DNA of 8,356 nt, taken from the NCBI GenBank assembly GCA_031279745.1, contig JAITHN010000029.1:1-8356 (forward strand), given 5' to 3'. The position numbers and the translations under genes are program-made. This DNA is from Streptococcaceae bacterium (lineage in GTDB: Bacteria > Bacillota > Bacilli > Lactobacillales > Streptococcaceae). This document shows, one piece after another, positions 1 to 4,161 of this stretch. The notes beneath the pieces are model-generated. The model saw only the letters and a program-made list of their open reading frames with translations. It was not told where the DNA came from and made no database searches. Within the stretch, counting starts at the first letter, position 1. Each line of letters opens with the position of its first letter.

Positions 1-216
1 AAAGACGTGAAAAAAGTGGCTGAACAGGCGAAAATTGCCGTTCGGAATACGAGGCGGGACGCCATGGATAAAGCCAAAAAACAAGAAAAGTCTGGAGAAT
101 TAACAGAAGACGATTTGCGTGACATGGAAAAATCCATCCAACAAGCAACAGATGATGCAATCAAAGAAATTGATGCGTTAACAACTGAAAAAGAAAAAGA
201 ATTATTGGATGTTTAA
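1..216 (+). CDS. frr: Ribosome recycling factor, C-terminal part (5' end outside window)
   Basis: This is the last 71 codons of ribosome recycling factor, which with EF-G splits the post-termination ribosome so that subunits can be reused. The reading frame is open from base 1 and stops at TAA 214-216. The visible part carries the family's conserved C-terminal helix with AVRNTRRDAMDKAKK, then a charged helix (EKSGELTEDDLRDMEKSIQ) and the terminal helix ending ELLDV. The complete protein is about 185 residues, so roughly 60% lies upstream of the window. Domain I of RRF is a three-helix bundle, and these residues supply its last two helices. In most Firmicutes frr is followed by uppS and cdsA. 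Here it is followed directly by a terminator and an unrelated repair operon. The identity is secure from the conserved arginine-rich motif and the C-terminal helices. Confidence 0.95.
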   Translation, partial: KDVKKVAEQAKIAVRNTRRDAMDKAKKQEKSGELTEDDLRDMEKSIQQATDDAIKEIDALTTEKEKELLDV

Positions 217-228
217 TCTGTATTTGAT

Positions 229-265
229 AAAAAGCAATGCCCTTTGAAGGGCATTGCTTTTTCAT
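229..265 (+). terminator. Intrinsic terminator after frr
   Basis: A perfect 14-bp inverted repeat has arms 229-242 (AAAAAGCAATGCCC) and 249-262 (GGGCATTGCTTTTT) around a 6-nt loop. The left A-run pairs with the T-run of the right arm, so the hairpin has a U-rich 3' side and can act in both directions. It lies 12 nt after the frr stop and should end the upstream operon. Confidence 0.9.
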
Positions 266-403
266 TATCTGTGTAATTTGATCAAAACTTTTTTCTTAAA
301 GCAGAAGGGAACGAGAAATGATTCAAAAGTTGTTTATAAAGAGCTTCTTTATTTTGGTGAGTGTCAGGCGTGTTGTTTCTAAATAATGGAGATCCATTAC
401 TAT

Positions 404-432
404 TTGAAGAAACTTCTGAATCGTGATATACT
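404..432 (+). promoter_or_regulatory. Predicted sigma-A promoter of the polymerase operon
   Basis: The -35 candidate is TTGAAG at 404-409 and the -10 candidate is TATACT at 427-432, separated by exactly 17 nt. A TGa sequence at 424-426 gives an extended -10. The start of transcription would fall near 438-440, leaving a leader of about 50 nt before the ATG at 490. The -10 overlaps the left arm of the inverted repeat at 429-472, which suggests control by a repressor. I see no CGAAC-N4-GTTCG LexA (DinR) box between 217 and 489. Confidence 0.6.
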
Positions 433-472
433 CTTTTTGAATAACTAAGTTTACAAAGATTCAAAAAGAGTA
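429..472. repeat. Perfect 14-bp inverted repeat over the promoter (operator candidate)
   Basis: The left arm 429-442 is TACTCTTTTTGAAT and the right arm 459-472 is its exact reverse complement. The spacer is 16 nt, so the arm centres are 30 bp apart, about three helical turns. A smaller palindrome, AACTAAGTT at 443-451, lies in the spacer. The left arm covers the last four bases of the -10 box and the expected transcription start, and the right arm ends 6 nt before the ribosome binding site. Neither side has a run of T after the hairpin, so it is unlikely to be a terminator. A binding site for two protein dimers is the simplest reading, but this is inference. Confidence 0.6.
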
Positions 473-489
473 ATAAAGAAGGTGGGAAA

Positions 490-1836
490 ATGTTTCGGTA
501 TGAATTAGAACCAAGACATGACTTTGCGTTTATTGATATGAAGTCCTTTTATGCGAGTTGTGAATGCATTGACCGAGGACTGGATCCTCTGAAAGCGCTA
601 CTGGTTGTGATGAGCAATACAGACAATTCGAAAGGTCTCATCCTTGCCTCATCTCCCATGGCAAAAAAAGTGTTTGGGATTAAAAATGTATCAAGAAGTT
701 GGGACCTGCCTAGACACCACCCATTTCTAAAAGATTTACATATCGTGCCTCCACGCATGAATTACTATATTGAGATGAATATGAAGATTCAAAGTGTCAT
801 CCGTCAGTTTGCGCCAGATGAGGACATCCTCTGGTATTCTATTGACGAAGGGGTGGTCGATTTGACGGGCTCACTCAATTATTTTGTGGCTGGCAATCAA
901 TCTAAAGCAGAAAAATTGGACCAAGTGAGTCGAATGATTCAACGAGAAATTTATTTTACGACAGGAATTTATTCCACAGTTGGGATGAGCAATTCTAACC
1001 CTCTATTAGCGAAACTTGCCTTAGACAACGAAGCCAAACTCACAAAAAATATGCGTGCGTTATGGAATTATGAACACGTCGAGGAAAAAGTTTGGGGAAT
1101 TCAAAATATGACTGATTTTTGGGGGATTGGTGAAAGGACGAAGCAAAATTTGGAACGGTTAGGCATCTACTCCATTCGTGATCTAGCAAATGCAAGCCAT
1201 GAACTCCTTTATCAAAAAATGGGGGTGATAGGATTGCAATTATTTCATCATGCGAATGGGATTGACCGGACAGATATTCATGATGTACTCGAGCAGAAAC
1301 AGACAAGTCTCGGAAATAGTCAGGTTCTTCCGAAAGATTATATTTTTCAGACAGAAATAGAAGTTGTCATTCGTGAAATGGGCGAGCAAGTGGCAAGTCG
1401 CATTCGAAAGAAAAATTTACAAACCAAATTGGTGCATTTGTACATTGGCTACTCAAGAGATCAAGCATCACGTGGTTTTTCTAGGCAACGAACGATTGAG
1501 GGAACGAATGAAACAAAAACGTTACAAACGCATTTGATTCATCTCTTTCGAGAATTTTACGATGGTTCTTCCGTTAGAAATATAGGTGTGACCTTTGGGA
1601 AGCTAGAAGAAAAAAAGTTCCTGCAATTGGATTTGTTTCAAGAGCCAAAGGAACAGATGAAACTTTCACAAATAGACACAGTTGTGGATGAAATTCGTAG
1701 AATATATGGCTTTCCAGTAATCGTAAGAGCGAGTAGCTTACTTGATGGGGCAAGAAGTATTGCAAGAAGTAAGCTCGTTGGAGGACACAACGGCGGTGCG
1801 GGCGGACTTGATGGGTTAGGAAGTGAGAAAAAATGA
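490..1836 (+). CDS. Y-family translesion DNA polymerase, UvrX/UmuC (Pol V-like) type
   Basis: This 448-residue protein is an error-prone polymerase that copies across damaged bases at stalled forks. The palm motif FAFIDMKSFYASCE holds metal ligand D16 and a tyrosine (Y21) at the ribonucleotide-excluding steric gate, as in E. coli UmuC (DVNAFYASCE). The second catalytic motif is YSIDE, with D119 and E120. A helix-hairpin-helix thumb (WGIG..T...LERLGI) follows at about residues 210-230, then the little-finger domain at about 270-375. QLDLF at residues 379-383 is a canonical sliding-clamp binding motif. The C-terminal SIARSKLVGGH stretch resembles the tail of B. subtilis UvrX/YqjW-type proteins. 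The start ATG has an AAGGTGG site (479-485) upstream. The stop overlaps the start of the YolD-like gene, so the two are translationally coupled. The C-terminal end is glycine-rich (GGHNGGAGGLDGLG). UvrX homologues are often SOS-induced, but no LexA box is visible here. The family is certain; the exact paralogue name is not. Confidence 0.93.
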   Translation: MFRYELEPRHDFAFIDMKSFYASCECIDRGLDPLKALLVVMSNTDNSKGLILASSPMAKKVFGIKNVSRSWDLPRHHPFLKDLHIVPPRMNYYIEMNMKIQSVIRQFAPDEDILWYSIDEGVVDLTGSLNYFVAGNQSKAEKLDQVSRMIQREIYFTTGIYSTVGMSNSNPLLAKLALDNEAKLTKNMRALWNYEHVEEKVWGIQNMTDFWGIGERTKQNLERLGIYSIRDLANASHELLYQKMGVIGLQLFHHANGIDRTDIHDVLEQKQTSLGNSQVLPKDYIFQTEIEVVIREMGEQVASRIRKKNLQTKLVHLYIGYSRDQASRGFSRQRTIEGTNETKTLQTHLIHLFREFYDGSSVRNIGVTFGKLEEKKFLQLDLFQEPKEQMKLSQIDTVVDEIRRIYGFPVIVRASSLLDGARSIARSKLVGGHNGGAGGLDGLGSEKK

Positions 1837-2207
1837 CGTATGAAGTGGATACAAGATATTTGAAAGATTATTATCTCGAAACCTACCGTGACAGAGGGAA
1901 AATGAAATGGCAAGGGATGTATTTGTCTGAACATACAGCAACCATGGAAAGGGAGAAGAAGGAGAGAGCGTTTATCGTAAAAGAGCGTGAAGCACAAACT
2001 GAAAAAGAGATTTCAGATGTTGTTTATGAAGCCTTTACGAGGTACAAGAAAGTCTCCATACAAAGAAAGTGGGTAGATAAAGAACGTCGGCAAGGAAAAG
2101 ATGTTGTTGGTGTGATTTCTTCGATTGAGGAGAATGCTCTTTGGCTAGAAACTGACGATGGCATAGCAAAAATTCCTTTCGAGGAGATTCGAAATGTTTT
2201 TATCTAG
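1833..2207 (+). CDS. YolD-like protein, partner of the Y-family polymerase
   Basis: This 124-residue protein belongs to the YolD-like family (Pfam PF08863). The signature is near the N-terminus: DRGKMKWQGMYLSEH at about residues 20-34, matching the family pattern RG-x-x-KW...L-x-EH. A charged helix follows (about 35-75), then a probable small beta domain (VVGVISSIEENALWLETDD, then IAKIPFEEI) at about 90-122. The Pfam description proposes that these proteins take the role UmuD plays for Pol V in Gram-negative bacteria; this is a prediction. There is no LexA-like Ser-Lys protease domain, so it is not a UmuD homologue. The ATG overlaps the polymerase TGA as ATGA, with a GGAAGTGAG site just upstream, showing translational coupling. 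In many Bacillus genomes yolD precedes the polymerase; here it follows. No membrane segment or signal peptide is present, so it is cytoplasmic. Confidence 0.85.
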   Translation: MTYEVDTRYLKDYYLETYRDRGKMKWQGMYLSEHTATMEREKKERAFIVKEREAQTEKEISDVVYEAFTRYKKVSIQRKWVDKERRQGKDVVGVISSIEENALWLETDDGIAKIPFEEIRNVFI

Positions 2208-2265
2208 CCGATGCCAAAGATACAATGAAATGGATGAATTTCAGTATAAGGGATTGAATGTTGAG

Positions 2266-2323
2266 ATTCGGTAAAAATATTCGATTGTTAAAGCGTGATT
2301 GTTTATTCACGAACAAACCGAAT
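2266..2323. repeat. Nested imperfect inverted repeat (structured RNA or DNA element)
   Basis: Three complementary segments nest inside one another: ATTCGGT 2266-2272 with ACCGAAT 2317-2323, TGTT 2286-2289 with AACA 2312-2315, and CGTGA 2294-2298 with TCACG 2307-2311 around an 8-nt loop. Together they give 16 base pairs with bulges of about 13 and 4 nt on the left side. It lies between the yolD-like stop and the terminator, so it would be in the 3' untranslated part of that mRNA. There is no T-run, so it is not itself a terminator. Function unknown; chance is possible. Confidence 0.4.
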
Positions 2324-2337
2324 AGGATGCGATATGC

Positions 2338-2372
2338 AAACGGTGTACCCTGTGCGGATACACCGTTTTTTA
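2338..2372 (+). terminator. Intrinsic terminator of the polymerase-YolD operon
   Basis: A perfect 10-bp stem has AAACGGTGTA at 2338-2347 and TACACCGTTT at 2359-2368, an 11-nt loop, and five T (2366-2370) then TAT. It lies about 130 nt after the yolD-like stop. From the other direction it could stop leftward transcripts from mtnN, but only TTT follows the hairpin on that strand, so it would be weaker. Confidence 0.85.
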
Positions 2373-2381
2373 TAAAGGTTG

Positions 2382-2407
2382 GAGTCTAGAAGACGTGATC
2401 TAGAATC
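2382..2407. repeat. Short inverted repeat with two TCTAGA copies, downstream of mtnN
   Basis: TCTAGA occurs at 2385-2390 and 2399-2404, separated by 8 nt. GA (2382-2383) and TC (2406-2407) extend the pairing beyond one mismatch. It lies in the 2208-2444 gap, 38 nt beyond the mtnN stop. There is no T-run on either strand. It may stabilise the 3' end of the mtnN transcript. No other gene or promoter is evident in this gap. Confidence 0.3.
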
Positions 2408-2444
2408 ATTTATCAATAGAGCATACGTAAGAAACGTTGCGGAA

Positions 2445-3128
2445 TTATTTTAATTCATCCAGAAATGCGAGAACCATTTTTGCGCTTCTTTCACCGGCTG
2501 CAACGATGAATTCATCGAAGCTTTCGGTCGCCTCTCCATCTGCTGTATCGCTAATAGATCGGAAGATCAAACAAGCCGTGCCGAATTGTTTGCAAACTTG
2601 TTGGATGGCAGCACCTTCCATTTCAATCGCCGACGCATCTGGGAAGGTAGTTTGAATTTCACGGATTTTCTCCTTGGAGTTGACAAAGGAGTCGCCTGTA
2701 ACGATGAGGCCCTTTTTGAAAGAAAAGTCGGTTAATTTATCCAACACGGTCAAGAGGTAATGATTTCCTTCAAAATAAAGAGGTTGGCCAGGAAGTTGTC
2801 ACATGGCATATCCGAAGCCTGTGACATCAACAGCAAAACAAGCAGATTGATTCGCCACGACGACATCGCCCACGCTTAAATCAGAGGAAATTCCTCCGGC
2901 TGACCCCGTGTTCAAAACAGCGTCAACTTTAAACTCATGGATGAGAAGAGCTGTTGTCATTGCCGCTTGCACTTTTCCGATGCCACTTCTTACGAGAATA
3001 ACTTCATGTCTTCCATAATTCCCTTTGTAAAAGAAGATTTCTGCTCTCGTCCAACTTTCGACATCCGTGAGCATGTCTTTCAAGTGTCTAGTTTCTTCTT
3101 CCATAGCGCCAATAATTCCGATTTTCAT
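2445..3128 (-). pseudogene. mtnN: 5'-methylthioadenosine/S-adenosylhomocysteine nucleosidase, interrupted by an in-frame TGA
   Basis: The intact enzyme removes adenine from MTA and SAH; the SAH product, S-ribosylhomocysteine, feeds LuxS for methyl recycling and AI-2. The frame spans 228 codons including the stop, normal for the family (about 230 residues). Catalytic positions are present: E12 in MKIGIIGAMEEE, the GTGDS-like VTGDSF segment, E171 in IEMEGAA (E. coli E174) and D194 in RSISD (E. coli D197). Codon 110 is TGA (2799-2801), inside a segment reading FGYAM-stop-QLPG where homologues have FGYEYGQLPG. A single G-to-T change in a GGA glycine codon explains it. Reading continues in the same frame on both sides, with no frameshift. 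The start is ATG at 3128, with AAAGGA 7 nt before it, rather than the longer upstream extension. It begins 2 nt after the preceding stop, so it is the last gene of the operon. Neighbouring genes use TGA as a real stop, so recoding is unlikely. It could also be a sequencing error. Confidence 0.9.
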
Positions 3129-3130
3129 AA

Positions 3131-3430
3131 TTATCCTTTCAATATTAAGAACCAAAGAACAATGTTTAGAAGAAGTAGGATCACGATCAGGATGTTGTAG
3201 AGTTTACTTCTTCGGTCAAACTTGTCTTTTTCAACGACACGACTTTTCTTAATTTTTTTTCTGTCTTGTTTTTTTAGCTTTCTCCTGTAACTAGACTCGA
3301 TTTCTTCATGTCGCTTTCTAGTTTCAGGATCCTCTTCGTCTGAATAATCAAGGAGTTCTTCACGAGATTGAGCTTTCTTTCGTTCCTCTTCTTCCATCAG
3401 ACGTCTGCGTTCCATGCGTGACATTGTCAT
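3131..3430 (-). CDS. Small membrane-anchored protein, candidate MacP-type cofactor of a class A PBP
   Basis: This 99-residue protein has a highly charged cytoplasmic N-terminal part (about 1-76, rich in Glu, Arg and Lys) and one C-terminal transmembrane helix (about 78-97, LYNILIVILLLLNIVLWFLI). It should therefore be anchored in the membrane with its N-terminus inside. A KKSRVVEKDKFDRRSKL stretch just before the helix is the most motif-like part. In Streptococcus pneumoniae the gene between the Nudix hydrolase and pfs encodes, as I recall, MacP, a small single-pass protein that activates PBP2a and is phosphorylated by StkP. Gene position, size and topology match here, and the basic pre-membrane segment looks similar from memory. 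The name is inference, not an alignment. The start is ATG at 3430, with AGGAG 7 nt before it; it overlaps the Nudix stop as ATGA. A longer reading with 11 more residues has no good ribosome site. Thr and Ser near the N-terminus (T2, S4, S22, S30) could be phosphorylated. Confidence 0.8.
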   Translation of the reverse strand: MTMSRMERRRLMEEEERKKAQSREELLDYSDEEDPETRKRHEEIESSYRRKLKKQDRKKIKKSRVVEKDKFDRRSKLYNILIVILLLLNIVLWFLILKG

Positions 3431-4002
3431 AATAGTTCTCCTTTTAAGCGCATCAACTCCCAATACATCAAAGCCATCACGGTTTTTGCTTCACAAATGA
3501 GACCTTCTTTTTCAGCTAGCTTTGCTTCTTCAAAGGTGAGTTCAACCACTTCTAGGACTTCATCCTCATCTTGAGGGCGTGGGTTTTCCACTTTTTCTAA
3601 AGACGTTGCAAAATAAATGCGGAGAAGTTCATCGCAAAATCCTGGAGAAAGGTAAACTTCTGTTAGTTTTTTAAAAGCATTTGGCTTATATCCTGTCTCT
3701 TCTTCTAGTTCACGCTTAGCCGCAGCTTCCAGGTCATCATATTCGCCCGGTTCAATTTTTCCAGCAGGAATTTCAAGGATGAGTTTTTCAAATGGTTTTC
3801 TAAATTGACGAACGAGAACGATTTTTCCTTCATCTGTAATCGGAATGACGGTTACACCGCCGGGATGAAAGACGAGTTCACGTTCAGCCGTTCCCATTCC
3901 ATTAGGCAATTCAACGGTATCAACGGCAACATTAATAATCTTCCCGTTAAAAATCATTTTTCTATCCAGTGTTTTTTCATAGAAATCTTCAATTTTTTTC
4001 AT
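3427..4002 (-). CDS. nudF: ADP-ribose pyrophosphatase-type Nudix hydrolase
   Basis: This 191-residue enzyme probably splits ADP-ribose or related nucleoside diphosphate sugars into AMP and sugar phosphate, in the cytoplasm with Mg2+. The Nudix box runs from G81 to Y105: GKIEPGE, then RELEEETGY, with metal-binding E101 and E102. The spacing between E87 and R97 is nine residues rather than the textbook seven, so there is a two-residue insertion in the loop. The preceding IPAG and the N-terminal strand segment (KIINVAVDTVELPNG) are typical of the ADPRase subfamily, as is SPGFCDE with its acidic end about residues 120-126. The start is ATG at 4002, six nt after GGAGG; an ATG two codons upstream directly touches the GGAGG and is unlikely. 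It is the first gene of a minus-strand operon with the small membrane protein and mtnN, and overlaps the next gene by ATGA. In several Lactobacillales glmU lies just upstream; here a divergent secreted-protein gene takes that place. Confidence 0.88.
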   Translation of the reverse strand: MKKIEDFYEKTLDRKMIFNGKIINVAVDTVELPNGMGTAERELVFHPGGVTVIPITDEGKIVLVRQFRKPFEKLILEIPAGKIEPGEYDDLEAAAKRELEEETGYKPNAFKKLTEVYLSPGFCDELLRIYFATSLEKVENPRPQDEDEVLEVVELTFEEAKLAEKEGLICEAKTVMALMYWELMRLKGELL

Positions 4003-4035
4003 AAGCATCCTCCAAAATCATTTTATCATTAATGT

Positions 4036-4047
4036 GTGAAAATTCAC
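4036..4047. promoter_or_regulatory. Palindrome in the divergent nudF/secreted-protein intergenic region
   Basis: GTGAAAATTCAC has perfect 5-bp arms around a 2-bp centre. A further TTCACG half-site occurs at 4055-4060, twelve bp after the TTCACG at 4043-4048. The palindrome lies between two divergent genes, just upstream of the predicted -35 of the secreted-protein gene. It could be an operator for one or both genes, but a 12-bp palindrome in AT-rich DNA may arise by chance. Confidence 0.3.
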
Positions 4048-4054
4048 GGAACTG

Positions 4055-4082
4055 TTCACGATATCTTCTTAATGTTTACAAT
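4055..4082 (+). promoter_or_regulatory. Possible promoter of the secreted-protein gene
   Basis: A -10 candidate TACAAT at 4077-4082 is preceded at 16 nt by TTCACG (4055-4060), which matches four of six -35 consensus bases. Transcription would start near 4089, giving a leader of about 70 nt before the TTG at 4162. The -35 match is modest, so the call is tentative. Confidence 0.4.
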
Positions 4083-4085
4083 TCG

Positions 4086-4140
4086 CTTACAAGAGGAAAA
4101 TAAAAAAGCTAAATTAAGAAGTTATTCTATTTTTTGTAAG
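4086..4140 (+). repeat. Inverted repeat in the leader of the secreted-protein gene
   Basis: CTTACAA at 4086-4092 is the exact reverse complement of TTGTAAG at 4134-4140, and G-U pairs can extend the stem by about four positions. A second inverted repeat interlocks with it: CTTCTTAAT 4065-4073 and ATTAAGAAG 4113-4121. The two cannot form as simple nested hairpins. The right arm ends 7 nt before the AAAGGAG ribosome site, so pairing could affect initiation. AT-rich DNA makes chance repeats common. Confidence 0.3.
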
Positions 4141-4161
4141 ATAGAAAAAGGAGAAAAAAAT

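Noticed and set aside
282..464. 60-codon frame on the minus strand in the gap before the polymerase gene
   Set aside because: No convincing ribosome site, composition does not resemble a real protein, and it overlaps the predicted promoter and inverted repeat of the polymerase operon.
217..489. LexA/DinR box upstream of the polymerase
   Set aside because: No CGAAC-N4-GTTCG or close variant was found; the nearest GAAC near 310 has no matching second half.
1638..1997. 119-codon minus-strand frame across the polymerase/YolD junction
   Set aside because: It is the antisense shadow of two well-supported genes, and its product is low-complexity (Phe, Leu, Ser, Pro-rich).
2445..2753. Separate 102-codon gene starting at TTG 2753
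   Set aside because: It is the C-terminal half of the same nucleosidase frame; the TTG has no well-spaced ribosome site and the half-protein lacks the N-terminal half of the active site.
4020..4048. Minus-strand nudF promoter with TGaTAAAAT (-10 at 4025-4020)
   Set aside because: The -35 (CGTGAA) is poor, and the expected transcription start would cut into the GGAGG site. It is noted only as a possibility; the true promoter may be further upstream.
4036..4161. Longer start (GTG 4036) for the secreted protein
   Set aside because: It adds 42 residues before a classical signal peptide, lacks a ribosome site, and overlaps the predicted promoter. TTG 4162 has AGGAG at ideal spacing.
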